The notes below the pieces were generated by a model. The model did no database searches. It was not told the origin of the DNA and worked only from the letters and a program-made list of their open reading frames with translations. 64,000 nucleotides of DNA from Alistipes excrementigallinarum (GTDB lineage Bacteria; Bacteroidota; Bacteroidia; Bacteroidales; Rikenellaceae). Positions 16,540 through 24,496 of the stretch are shown piece after piece (within the stretch, counting starts at the first letter, position 1; each line of letters starts with the position of its first letter). Location: contig DXIP01000023.1 in assembly GCA_019112825.1 (NCBI GenBank), forward strand, positions 186,001 through 250,000, given 5' to 3'. The position numbers were made by a program, and so were the translations under genes.

Positions 16540-17604
16540 TTATTGATTTTGCTCAGGTTGCCAGAAACAGAAACTGCCGGGGGTGATGCCCACGCGGAGC
16601 GTGTCGAGCGCGCGGCCCCGGGCCGTGAAGCGGTAGACGACGCCGTGCTGCACGTAGTCGATGGCGTCGGCCACGTAGACCTCCGAATTGCGCGGGTCGA
16701 CCCCCAGACCGTAGTAGGTGGTCCCGGCGTAGGGGAGGAAGGGGGTCGCGGGGAGCGACTCATCCTTTACGGACATGCGCCAGACGTCGCGGTCGAGGTA
16801 GTAGAGCGTGTCGCGCCGGCCGTTGAGCACCAGCTCCGAGGGGTGGTCGCCGGAGGGGAAGAGGAAGCTCCGCTCGATGACGCGCGTGGCGGCGTCGATG
16901 CGGTAGAGCACGGCGGGAATCCCCTCGGTGCGTCCCTCGGTGACGGTCCAGATTTTGCCGTAGCGGTCGCAGACGAGCGACGTGGGCTGCGGCCCCACCT
17001 CGATGGAGTCGACCAGCCGTTCCGTGCGCAGGTCGACCACCAGCAGCTTGTTGTCGTACGACCAGCAGTTGACGAAGAGCTCGTCGCCCCACTGGGCCAT
17101 CTGCTCGGTCGACTTGTGGCCGTTCATGGCGATGCGTCCGCGGATGCGGTTCGAGCGCGTGTCCACGACCGTAATGCGCGGGTCGTAGAGGTCGGTGATG
17201 TAGGCCGTCGTGTCGTTGGGAAAGTGGATGTAGCGGGGCGAGACGACCCCCTCGATGAGCCCCGTGACGGTGCAGCTTGCCGGGTCAATGACGTAGACCA
17301 CGCCCGAGTTGTTGACCACCACGTAGCCGCGCCCCCGGTGGAGGGCCATCGACTGCGCCACGTCGCCCAGCCGCATGCCGTTGGCGCGCGAGAAGACCTC
17401 GTTTTCGACCTCCTCCGCATCGGTGCGGTAGAACGAGAGCGAGGCGTTGTCGCTGCCGAAGTTGCCCTCGCAGGTGATGAACACACCCCCCTGCGAGAAG
17501 CCGAAGGGCTCTTCGTCGAGCGGACCGAAATCCATGCAGGCGGCCAGCGTGGCGGCGCATGCGGCCGGAAGCATGCGCCAGAGTGCGTGCAGCAGTCGTT
17601 TCAT
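16540..17604 (-). CDS. btuG: Surface cobalamin-binding beta-propeller lipoprotein BtuG
   Basis: A 354-residue lipoprotein (signal ending in ATLAAC) with a YncE/DUF5074-like seven-bladed propeller. Repeated blades are visible, such as GRGYVVVNNSGVVYVID, TTAYITDLYDPRITVVDTRS, DELFVNCWSYDNKLLVVDLRT and SEVYVADAIDYVQHGVVYRF. BtuG in Bacteroides is the first surface receptor for corrinoids and forms a lid on BtuB. It is the first gene after a cobalamin riboswitch and is followed by a lipoprotein gene and btuB, which makes the assignment firm. The start ATG at 17604 gives the proper signal peptide; the frame upstream is not coding. Confidence 0.9.
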   Translation of the reverse strand: MKRLLHALWRMLPAACAATLAACMDFGPLDEEPFGFSQGGVFITCEGNFGSDNASLSFYRTDAEEVENEVFSRANGMRLGDVAQSMALHRGRGYVVVNNSGVVYVIDPASCTVTGLIEGVVSPRYIHFPNDTTAYITDLYDPRITVVDTRSNRIRGRIAMNGHKSTEQMAQWGDELFVNCWSYDNKLLVVDLRTERLVDSIEVGPQPTSLVCDRYGKIWTVTEGRTEGIPAVLYRIDAATRVIERSFLFPSGDHPSELVLNGRRDTLYYLDRDVWRMSVKDESLPATPFLPYAGTTYYGLGVDPRNSEVYVADAIDYVQHGVVYRFTARGRALDTLRVGITPGSFCFWQPEQNQ

Positions 17605-17702
17605 CCTCGTTCGTTTCGGCGGAGCGGGACGGCAGGCGCGGACGGGCGGAAATGCGCGGACGACGTCGGGCCCCATTCTCCGCGGGGCGCTTATCGATGG
17701 AG

Positions 17703-17882
17703 TGCACCGGCAGGTCTTCTGACTTGCCGCCGCTCCGATGCCTTCCCGCCCCGGTGCGGGGCAGTGGCTGAGGAGTATCGGAGCGTTTGCTGCGGCTTAC
17801 AGCAGCGGGAACTGTTGCCGAATCGCACGGCATTCCCTTTTCATCCGCGCGCACCGAAGGTGCGCCCTGCGGAACCGATGCG
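17703..17882 (-). ncRNA. Cobalamin (B12) riboswitch
   Basis: On the - strand the conserved blocks appear in order: AAAAGGGAATGCCGTGCG, then TTCGGCAACAGTTCCCGCT with GCTGTAAGC, the B12-box-like GCCACTG, a GGGAAGGC block, and AGTCAGAAGACCTGCC at the 3' side, which is a classic end of the cobalamin riboswitch. It precedes btuG by about 100 bases. No T-rich terminator follows; the downstream GCCCC/GGGGC hairpin near the gene points to translational control or to a kissing-loop mechanism. High B12 should repress the operon. Confidence 0.93.
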
Positions 17883-17885
17883 CGA

Positions 17886-17893
17886 CAAAAGTA
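17886..17893 (-). promoter_or_regulatory. -7 promoter box of the cobalamin operon
   Basis: TACTTTTG on the - strand matches TAnnTTTG exactly and lies a few bases before the riboswitch, so transcription should start at its 5' edge. Confidence 0.6.
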
Positions 17894-17937
17894 CGCTTTT
17901 TTCGGCAGATTGTCGTCCGAAAATCCTCCAAAAAAGT

Positions 17938-17945
17938 TATCTTTG
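17938..17945 (+). promoter_or_regulatory. -7 promoter box of the GNAT/AsmA operon
   Basis: TATCTTTG matches the Bacteroidota -7 consensus and sits 15 bases before the GNAT start, so the leader would be only a few bases long. A TTG at 17910-17912 could be the -33 box with a somewhat long spacer. It is divergent to the cobalamin promoter about 50 bases away. Confidence 0.6.
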
Positions 17946-17960
17946 TAAAAAATAGTGTCC

Positions 17961-18410
17961 ATGGCTCTCGAAATTCGACGGATGACGACCCTCGACGCCG
18001 GGTTGGAGGAGGCGCTTGCGCGGCTGCTTCCGCAGCTCTCCGGCGGGCTTCGTGCGCCCTCGCGCGAGGTGCTCGGGCGGCTGCTTGCCCAGCCCTGCGC
18101 GGCGCTGCTGGCCGCCCTCGACGGGGAGCGTATCGTGGGGGTGCTGACCCTGGTGTGGTACGACGTCCCCTCGGGCCGCAAGGGATGGGTCGAGGATGTG
18201 GTGGTCGATGCCGGCGAGCGGGGCCGCGGTGTCGGACGCCTGCTGGTCGAAAAGGCCCTGGAGCTGGCCCGGAGCGAAGGGGTGCAGCACCTCATGCTCA
18301 CCTCCAACCCCGTGCGCCGTGCGGCCCATGCACTCTATCGCACATGTGGATTCGAAGAGGTGGGGAGCACCCTGTTCCGCTTCGACATGAATAAGAAGGT
18401 TGACCTATGA
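17961..18410 (+). CDS. GNAT family N-acetyltransferase
   Basis: A 149-residue protein of standard GNAT length. The acetyl-CoA binding motif A is clear: WVEDVVVDAGERGRGVGRLL (about residues 76-95), followed by a motif-B region LMLTSNPVRRAAHALYRTCGF. The substrate (small molecule or protein) cannot be told. ATG at 17961 is preferred over a GTG two codons upstream. Its stop overlaps the start of the AsmA-like gene (ATGA), so the two are coupled. Confidence 0.85.
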   Translation: MALEIRRMTTLDAGLEEALARLLPQLSGGLRAPSREVLGRLLAQPCAALLAALDGERIVGVLTLVWYDVPSGRKGWVEDVVVDAGERGRGVGRLLVEKALELARSEGVQHLMLTSNPVRRAAHALYRTCGFEEVGSTLFRFDMNKKVDL

Positions 18411-21109
18411 AAAAGTTTCTGAAAATTGCGGTGACGGTCATTGCCGTCCTGCTGGTGGTCGTGCTGACGGCCCCCATCTTCCTGCGCGGCAAGATTGCCG
18501 AACTGGTCCGTACCGAGGCCAACGCGATGCTCGTCCCGCGGCTCGACTTCGAGCGGCTGGGCATCAGCCTGCTGCGCCACTTCCCCAACGCCTCGCTCGA
18601 GCTGAAGGGGGTGACGCTCGTGGGTGTGGCCCCCTTCGAGGGGGATACCATCGCCTCCGTAGGGCGCCTCTCGGTGGTGGTCGACCCCTGGTCGCTGCTC
18701 GGTGACGGGGGGCTGGAGGTGCGCAAGCTGCTCATCGCGAAGCCCGACCTGAGGGCCCGCAAGCTCGCCGACGGCAGCGTGAACTGGCTGCTGATGAAAC
18801 CCTCGGAGGAGGAGCCCGAGGCGGAGGCTGCCGCGGAGGAGGAGAGCACCGACACGGGCTCTGCCTTCAGCCTTTCGGTGCGCGACTTCCGCATCACCGA
18901 CGCGGCACTCTCCTACGTCGACGACTCGACGCACACCTCGTTCCGCACGCTGCTCCCGCTGCTGCGCCTGCGCGGCGACTTCTCGGCGGCGCAGAGCACG
19001 CTCGATTTGCGGATGCGCACCGAGGAGACGACCTTCTCGTCGGGTGTGGTGACGCTGCTGAGCAATGCCGAAATCGAGCTGAATGCCGATGTGGCGGCCG
19101 ACCTCGAGAAAAACCGCTTCGAGCTGAAGGAGAACAAGCTGCGGCTCAACGCCATCGAGGCGACGCTCGACGGCTGGGCCGAGCTGGGTGACGATGCCGT
19201 GGCGATGGACCTCAGTCTGGGCTGCGAGCGCGTCGAGTTCAAGGATGTGCTGTCGCTCATCCCGGCCTTCTATACGCGCAACTACCGAGGCCTCTCGGCT
19301 TCGGGCGAGCTGACGCTCTCGCTCTGGGCCAAAGGCGAGCTGCGCGGCGCCGAGCTGCCGGCCTTCGGCCTCGAGCTGGGCGTGCGCAACGGCGGTTTCC
19401 AGTATGCATCGCTTCCCAAGGCGGTCTCCGACATCAACATCCAGGCGAGCGTGACCAACCCCGGCGGGGTGATGGACCGCACGGTGGTCGACATCCCGAC
19501 GTTCGGCCTGCGGATGGGGGACAACTCGCTCGCAGCCACCTTCCACGGCACGACGCTCGTCAGCGACCCCGACCTGCGTGCCTCGCTCGAGGGCAAGCTC
19601 GACCTTGCGGACATTGGCGAGGTCTACCCGCTCGAGGACGGCATGTCGCTCAAGGGCTTCATCCAGGCCGACCTGAGCGCCGCCGGACGGATGTCCGATG
19701 TCGAGAACCGCCGCTACGACCGGGTTTCGGCCTCGGGCAACTTCGTGGTCGAGAACGTCGACGCACAGCTGCCCGGCCTTCCCGCCATCGGCCTGCGCCG
19801 CGCCGCGGCCGGCATCTCGCCCCAGGCCATGACGCTCGGCGAGCTGAGCCTGACCATCGGCGGCAGCGACCTTGCGGCCAACGGCCAGCTGACCGACTAC
19901 ATCGACTATCTGCTGCGCGGTGCGACGCTTTCGGGACGGCTCTACGTCAATTCGAAGCTGCTGGACCTCAATGAAATCCTCGCCTCGCTCTCCTCGACGG
20001 AAACGGCCGAGGGCGACGCGGCCGAAGAGTCCGCCGCGGAAGAGGCTCCGGCCGGGGGCGATGCGGCCGCTCAGGCGGTCGAGATTCCGCGCAACCTCAA
20101 CCTCTCGCTGCGCACCGAGGTGGGCAAGCTCCTCTACGAAAAGATGGTCATTGAGCAGCTCTCGGGCGAGGTGCGCGTGGCCAATGGCACCCTTTCGCTC
20201 GACGGACTGCGCATGAAGGCCTTCGACGGCTCGCTGACCGCATCGGGCAGCTACTCGACGGCCGACGCCGCCCATCCGGCGCTCGCCTTCAACCTCGGCT
20301 TCACCGACGCCTCCTACGCCCGGACCTTCGAGCAGCTGGAGATGGTGCAGCGCATCGTGCCGCTCTTCGAGAAGGCCGGCGGTGTCTACTCCATGTCGCT
20401 CGACATGAAGGTGAACCTCGACCAGGCGATGGAGCCCGACCTCATGTCGCTCGACGCCCAGGGCGAGCTGCGCTCGGCCGACATCCACATCGAGCAGCTC
20501 AAGGCCTTCGAGGTGCTGGCCAAGACGCTCGGCAACGACGCGCTGAGCTCCATCCGCGCCAAGGATGTCGTCATTCCCTTCTCGATTCGCCAGGGGCGGC
20601 TCACCACCAAGCCCTTCGACCTGAAGATGGGTGACGTCTCGCTCAACCTCTCGGGCTCGACGGGGCTCGACCAGAGCATCGACTATACGGCCCAGGTGGC
20701 CCTGCCCGCTTCGGCTACGGGCGGCGTCCTCTCGAAGGTCAACGTCGGCATCGGCGGAACCTTCACCGACCCGAAGATTACCATCGGGGTGAAGGAGGCG
20801 GTCGAGGAGGCGGCCCGCAACCTCATCGACGAGCAGGTGCAGAAGCTCACCGGCAACGAATCGCTCTCGGAGGCGGTCCAGGAGCAGGCAGCCAAGCTGC
20901 GCGAGGAGGCGCGCAAGGCGGGCGAGAAGCTGGTGGCCGCAGCCGAGGAGCAGCGCACGAAGCTGGTCGACGCGGCGAAGAACCCCATAGCGAAACTTGC
21001 CGCCGAGAAGGCGGGCGACAAACTTGTCGAGGAGGCGCGCCGGCAGGCCGACAAGCTGGTGGCCGAGGCCGAGGCGCAGATTGAGAAACTCGCCTCGAAG
21101 GCCCAGTAG
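18407..21109 (+). CDS. AsmA family protein with C-terminal coiled-coil tail
   Basis: A 900-residue envelope protein. One N-terminal membrane helix (KIAVTVIAVLLVVVLTAPIFL) is followed by the AsmA N-terminal pattern (LDFERLGISLLRHFPNASLELKGVTLVG), long repetitive beta segments, and a late AsmA-like domain around residues 640-790. An acidic Ala/Glu linker lies near residues 130-150 and another near 540-565. The last 120 residues are a Lys/Glu/Ala-rich helix with AEKAGDKLVEEARRQADKL-type heptads. AsmA-like proteins bridge the inner and outer membranes and are implicated in phospholipid or outer-membrane homeostasis. Its role here is inferred from the family only. Confidence 0.85.
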   Translation: MKKFLKIAVTVIAVLLVVVLTAPIFLRGKIAELVRTEANAMLVPRLDFERLGISLLRHFPNASLELKGVTLVGVAPFEGDTIASVGRLSVVVDPWSLLGDGGLEVRKLLIAKPDLRARKLADGSVNWLLMKPSEEEPEAEAAAEEESTDTGSAFSLSVRDFRITDAALSYVDDSTHTSFRTLLPLLRLRGDFSAAQSTLDLRMRTEETTFSSGVVTLLSNAEIELNADVAADLEKNRFELKENKLRLNAIEATLDGWAELGDDAVAMDLSLGCERVEFKDVLSLIPAFYTRNYRGLSASGELTLSLWAKGELRGAELPAFGLELGVRNGGFQYASLPKAVSDINIQASVTNPGGVMDRTVVDIPTFGLRMGDNSLAATFHGTTLVSDPDLRASLEGKLDLADIGEVYPLEDGMSLKGFIQADLSAAGRMSDVENRRYDRVSASGNFVVENVDAQLPGLPAIGLRRAAAGISPQAMTLGELSLTIGGSDLAANGQLTDYIDYLLRGATLSGRLYVNSKLLDLNEILASLSSTETAEGDAAEESAAEEAPAGGDAAAQAVEIPRNLNLSLRTEVGKLLYEKMVIEQLSGEVRVANGTLSLDGLRMKAFDGSLTASGSYSTADAAHPALAFNLGFTDASYARTFEQLEMVQRIVPLFEKAGGVYSMSLDMKVNLDQAMEPDLMSLDAQGELRSADIHIEQLKAFEVLAKTLGNDALSSIRAKDVVIPFSIRQGRLTTKPFDLKMGDVSLNLSGSTGLDQSIDYTAQVALPASATGGVLSKVNVGIGGTFTDPKITIGVKEAVEEAARNLIDEQVQKLTGNESLSEAVQEQAAKLREEARKAGEKLVAAAEEQRTKLVDAAKNPIAKLAAEKAGDKLVEEARRQADKLVAEAEAQIEKLASKAQ

Positions 21110-21136
21110 CCGTTCCTGCCGGTTGAAATGTAAAGA

Positions 21137-21177
21137 GACCGCCGCGGAGTCCGAAACTCTGCGGCGGCCTTTTTTTG
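21137..21177 (+). terminator. Terminator of the AsmA-like gene
   Basis: A GC-rich stem of about 12 base pairs (21139-21150 with 21156-21167, one G-U pair) is followed by eight T. It lies about 30 bases after the AsmA stop. Confidence 0.85.
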
Positions 21178-21282
21178 TGCTCGTTTGCTGCCTCGGGCCG
21201 GCGTTGTGCCGCTACGGTTCGGCAACTTTGCGTTCCGACTGCGGCGGGCGGCGGGCGGCTGCCGGCTCCCGACTCCTCTCCG

Positions 21283-21313
21283 AAAAAAACAGCCTCCCGT
21301 AGCGGCGGGAGGC
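21283..21313 (-). terminator. Terminator of the DUF2141/membrane protein/regulator operon
   Basis: On the - strand an 8-bp perfect stem (21306-21313 with 21292-21299) is followed by TG and seven T. It lies about 80 bases after the regulator stop and faces the AsmA terminator. Confidence 0.8.
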
Positions 21314-21395
21314 GGGTTGTGGCGGAGCGTTGCAGCGAAAGCGGAGCGCCCGGCCCGGTTGCGCGGGCCTTTCGGCTGTGCGGATGCTTGGGCGC

Positions 21396-21683
21396 CTATC
21401 GGGGGCGGATGTAGCTTTGGAGCGCCTCGACGTACTGCGCGAAGGCATCGCGGCCGGCGTCGGTGATGCGGCAGAGGGTGCGGGGCTTGCGGCCCTGGAA
21501 GCCCTTCTCGATTTCGATGTATCCGGCCCTGGCCAGCTTGTCGAGCTGCACGGAGAGGTTGCCGGCCGTCGCCCCCGTCTCGTTGCGCAGGAAGACGAAG
21601 TCGGCACTCTCGACACCGATGAGTATCGACATCACGGCGAGCCGCAACTCGGAGTGCAGCAGGGGATTCAGCTCCTTGAACAT
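21396..21683 (-). CDS. Small winged-helix transcriptional regulator (HTH_34 type)
   Basis: A 95-residue MarR/PadR-like winged-helix protein. Helix-turn-helix and wing are visible in LRLAVMSILIGVESADFVFLR, TAGNLSVQLDKLARAGYIEIEK, and KPRTLCRITDAGRDAFAQYV. Such single-domain regulators typically bind short palindromes as dimers. It is the last gene of the operon and overlaps the end of the membrane-protein gene by 16 bases. The palindrome between the promoter boxes of this operon (23646-23660) is a plausible autoregulatory site. The effector is unknown. Confidence 0.85.
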   Translation of the reverse strand: MFKELNPLLHSELRLAVMSILIGVESADFVFLRNETGATAGNLSVQLDKLARAGYIEIEKGFQGRKPRTLCRITDAGRDAFAQYVEALQSYIRPR

Positions 21684-22318
21684 GGTTTGCGTGCGATATG
21701 TCGGAGGATGAAGCCGGGCAGCATGACGAGCAGCGTGCACCAGAGGGCCAGCTGCAGCAGCCAGTTGCCCGATGCAAGGTCGAACGGCGAGCTGAAGGTG
21801 AAGGTGAATGCCGCGATGAAGCCGGCCATTCCCAGACCGACCAGTGCGGCGAACGACCCCGACTGGTTGCTTCCCTTGCCGCGGAAGAATTCCGAGGTGA
21901 CCATCAGTGCGCCCGAGAAGAGCAGCTGGACGATTCCTGCGGGGTTGACGGTGTTTTCGGGAGTGATGACGGTGTATGCTGCCGAGGCGAGGGCCGTCAT
22001 CGCCGGGAAGCCCCAGATGAGCAGCAGCAGGTCGTCGAATCCCGTGCGGACGATGCCCTTGCGGCGGTTTCGCCCGACGGTGAAGAGGTAGCATGCGGTG
22101 AAGGGGATGATGGCGCTCCAGAGCACCTGCGGCGTGCCCGTCCAGCGGAGCAGGGCATATTCGGCCAGGGCGGTCAGTGCTGCGAGTGCTCCCCACGCGA
22201 TGAAGAGCTCGCCGCTTACGAAGTTCATGCGGCGCATGTTGCGGTCGAAGACGCGGGCGATGAGTTCGAACGCCTCCCGTTCGGTGAGTTGACGGTTATC
22301 CTTGTTTTCGGTATTCAT
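21668..22318 (-). CDS. Multi-spanning membrane protein, paralogue of the upstream gene
   Basis: A 216-residue protein with a charged N-terminal helix (REAFELIARVFDRNMRRM) and about six hydrophobic segments (FIAWGALAALTALAEYALL, AIIPFTACYLFTVG, LLLLIWGFPAMTALASAAY, and others). It has no known enzymatic motif. The N-terminal helix and the WG motif at the first membrane helix recur in the neighbouring gene at 22418-23068, and the two are probably old duplicates. Linkage to a small HTH_34 regulator is common for such proteins. I know no function. Confidence 0.75.
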   Translation of the reverse strand: MNTENKDNRQLTEREAFELIARVFDRNMRRMNFVSGELFIAWGALAALTALAEYALLRWTGTPQVLWSAIIPFTACYLFTVGRNRRKGIVRTGFDDLLLLIWGFPAMTALASAAYTVITPENTVNPAGIVQLLFSGALMVTSEFFRGKGSNQSGSFAALVGLGMAGFIAAFTFTFSSPFDLASGNWLLQLALWCTLLVMLPGFILRHIARKPCSRS

Positions 22319-22417
22319 CGGAAAGCGGAGTTTACTGTACAAAGGTATGCATTTCTTTCTGTTTGTCGTAGGGTTGCGGCTCCGGAAAGGGCGCCGCAGG
22401 CCGGCGAGGGCGTGAGG

Positions 22418-23068
22418 TCACTTCCGGCCTGCCTCCTCGCGCCGGTTCTGGAAGTTGATGATGTGGCCCGGAATGACCATCATCACGACGAAGATGGCGG
22501 CGAAAATCAGAATCTCGTTGTTGAGCATGAAGCAGTCGACCTCCTGTGTCCGGGCGAGTTGCTTGAGCGTGAAGTCCCACAGGGCAAGGGCGGCCGTTCC
22601 CGCCATGCCGAGCAGGCCGGCGACGGTGTAGACCTTCGAGCGGACGATGAGCCCCGTCGAGGCGGTGCCGATGGACATCACCAGGGTGATGAGCGCAAAG
22701 AGGCTCGGGCGGTAGGAGTGGCCGTGGAACAGCGCGAGGATGAAAATCGGAATGAGCGCCAGCGAGCAGACGAGCCACAGAGCGTTGACGATACGGTCGA
22801 TTTCGGTGCGCGGCTCGGTGCTCTTCCTTGTGGGAAAGAGCCGCATGAGCACCACTCCGAGCAGGGGTATGAGGAACCATGTGAGGCTCCATGCCGGGTC
22901 GGCTCCGGCGATATTGAGCGCATAGTTGAGCAGCGAGACGGCGACGGTCGTGTAGCCCCAGACGAGGAACGGGCGTCCGGCATTGCGCTCGAGGCGCTGG
23001 CGCGTGTTGCGAATCATGCGGGTGATGAGTTCGATGCTCTCCCGGGCATCGAGTTGTTTCTCTTCCAT
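22418..23068 (-). CDS. Multi-spanning membrane protein, paralogue of the downstream gene
   Basis: A 216-residue protein, the same length as its neighbour. It begins with a charged helix (ARESIELITRMIRNTRQRL) followed by FLVWGYTTVAVSLLNYAL and four to five further hydrophobic stretches, ending after VVMMVIPGHIINF in a basic tail. It sits between the DUF2141 gene (44 bases) and the second membrane protein (99 bases). It may be a membrane sensor or partner for the winged-helix regulator; that is only a guess from the operon. Confidence 0.75.
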   Translation of the reverse strand: MEEKQLDARESIELITRMIRNTRQRLERNAGRPFLVWGYTTVAVSLLNYALNIAGADPAWSLTWFLIPLLGVVLMRLFPTRKSTEPRTEIDRIVNALWLVCSLALIPIFILALFHGHSYRPSLFALITLVMSIGTASTGLIVRSKVYTVAGLLGMAGTAALALWDFTLKQLARTQEVDCFMLNNEILIFAAIFVVMMVIPGHIINFQNRREEAGRK

Positions 23069-23112
23069 GGTTCAGACTTTTTTATGATTGGTGTTTGGAA
23101 TGAAGGGTCGGT

Positions 23113-23532
23113 CTATTTTGTGGCGGGCTCCCCGGCGGGCACCTGCTCCGGAGTCTCCTTGGGGTTTTTCCGGCCGAATTCGTAGCGGAGCTCCACGCGG
23201 ACGCTGTCGCCGAGCTCCTCCCGGCGGATGGTGCGGGTGCAGCACCCCTCGGCCGGCATCCCGTCTGCGTTCCGGTCGAGCGTGTAGTTGCCGTTCTCGT
23301 CCAGGAAGGCGTAGAGCGTGGCTGAGTCGGCGCTGATGGCCTCCGGAACAATGGTTGCCTTGCCAGCGACGGGCTGTTCGATGCCCATCTGGTTCTTTCC
23401 GTTCGCGTCGCGGAGCATCCAGAGAACCTTTCCCTGGTCGGTGCGGAGGTTCGTGATTGTGATTTCCGGGTTTGCCCCCAGGAGGGTTGCCGTGCAGAGC
23501 AGCGCGGCCATGCAGGTTACACTCTTTTTCAT
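23113..23532 (-). CDS. DUF2141 domain-containing secreted protein
   Basis: A 139-residue protein with signal peptide MKKSVTCMAALLCTATLLGA. The DUF2141 pattern is visible: ITITNLRTDQGKVLWMLRD and the later LYAFLDENGNYTLDRNADG followed by PAEGCC. The rich D/N-x-G motifs suggest a compact extracytoplasmic beta domain. The start at 23532 is chosen because it gives the signal peptide; the frame runs far upstream into the repeat region without sense. It is the first gene of a four-gene operon ending in a winged-helix regulator. Confidence 0.82.
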   Translation of the reverse strand: MKKSVTCMAALLCTATLLGANPEITITNLRTDQGKVLWMLRDANGKNQMGIEQPVAGKATIVPEAISADSATLYAFLDENGNYTLDRNADGMPAEGCCTRTIRREELGDSVRVELRYEFGRKNPKETPEQVPAGEPATK

Positions 23533-23632
23533 CGTTTGCAATTTTAGGTGGCTGGTGTTTTTTCGGGTCCCGGTCGCGTTTGGCTGCCTTTTCCCGGCAG
23601 GTCGGCGGCCCGGTTCTTCCCGTTCTCTGATG

Positions 23633-23664
23633 CAAATATAAATTAGTTTATAATATAAACCAAA
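23633..23664 (-). promoter_or_regulatory. Consensus promoter with embedded palindromic operator
   Basis: On the - strand TTTG (23661-23664), a 20-base spacer and TATATTTG (23633-23640) form a full Bacteroidota promoter. The spacer contains the palindrome GTTTATA-T-TATAAAC (23646-23660). A repressor bound there would block sigma-factor contact with both boxes, and the obvious candidate is the HTH_34 protein encoded at the end of the operon. The stretch is strikingly AT-rich compared with its surroundings. Confidence 0.75.
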
Positions 23665-23700
23665 TTTTCGACGCAAAATTTTTCGGTTGGTGAAAACCTC

Positions 23701-23881
23701 CGACTGTGTCACGAGGGCGAAGAAGAGGCCTGCGGCCGGGGTGCGGAAAGTGTCGGGGACGGTTTGTTGGCAAACCCGCATGGTCGCCCGACGCCGCACT
23801 CGGGGCCGCAGGCAGCCGCCCGCGTGACAGGCCGGAGCGGCTTTTGCTGCTTTTCGGCGGCGAAAAGCAGAAGAAAATGGG
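23701..23881 (+). repeat. Unknown structured repeat, copy 1 of 4
   Basis: This is a roughly 180-base unit. Common landmarks in all copies are a gtcacg start, cgaagaag, gtgcggaaag, the hairpin GGTTTGTTGGCAAACC, cagtcgcccgacgccg or close variants, a ggccgcaggcagccgcccg block, and a final hairpin CTTTTCG-N4-CGAAAAG. In this copy the early GGCCTGCGGCC is complementary to the late GGCCGCAGGC, so the whole unit can fold on itself, and the last hairpin has a 10-bp stem. Strand is given only by convention. No protein family is recognisable in any frame. Confidence 0.8.
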
Positions 23882-23983
23882 TGGTGGAAGGTTGCCGTCC
23901 TTTCCATAGAGCCCTCTGCGGATGAAAAGGTGCGGATATGAGCCGCAGGGTTTGGTCTCTTGTTTAAGACGGGGGATTTTCTC

Positions 23984-24165
23984 CGACTATGTCACGAGGG
24001 CGAAGAAGAGGCCTGCGGCCGGGGTGCGGAAAGTGTCGGGGACGGTTTGTTGGCAAACCCGCATGGTCGCCCGACGCCGCGACCGGGCCGCAGGCAGCCG
24101 CCCGCGTGACGGGTCGGAGCGGCTTTTGCTACTTTTCGCCGCCGAAAAGCAGGAGAAAGAGAAAC
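23984..24165 (+). repeat. Unknown structured repeat, copy 2 of 4
   Basis: It is nearly identical to copy 1 through the first 100 bases. The distal hairpin loop is inverted in sequence (CCGC instead of GCGG) while the stem is kept. Downstream it is followed by a purine-rich tail and a TGTCCTCTCTTATGGGTTGA segment that is also found after copy 3, so the duplication unit included this spacer. Confidence 0.8.
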
Positions 24166-24248
24166 TTTGTGGGGGAAAGAAGGAGGGATAGAGAAAAAGG
24201 GTCGCTGGGATTGTCCTCTCTTATGGGTTGAGGTAAATAAAATCCTCC

Positions 24249-24440
24249 CTACTATGTCACGAGGGAGAAGAAGCAGCTTGTGGCCCGGGGGCGGAAAGTG
24301 TCGGGGACGGTTTGTTGGCAAACCCGCATGGTCGCCCGACGCCGCACTCGGGGCCGCAGGCAGCCGCCCGCGTGATAGGACGGAGCGGCTTTTGCTGCTT
24401 TTCGGCGGCGAAAAGCAGGAGAAAGAGAAAGAAGGAGGAA
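24249..24440 (+). repeat. Unknown structured repeat, copy 3 of 4
   Basis: It shares the core with copy 1 (including GGTTTGTTGGCAAACC and the full 10-bp distal stem) but differs near the start (gagaagaagcagcttgtgg). It is followed by the same spacer type as copy 2 (TGTCCTCTCTTATATGGGTT), and then by copy 4 after about 55 bases. Confidence 0.8.
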
Positions 24441-24496
24441 TAGAAAAAGGTTTGCTGGGATTGTCCTCTCTTATATGGGTTGAGGTAAAATCCTCC

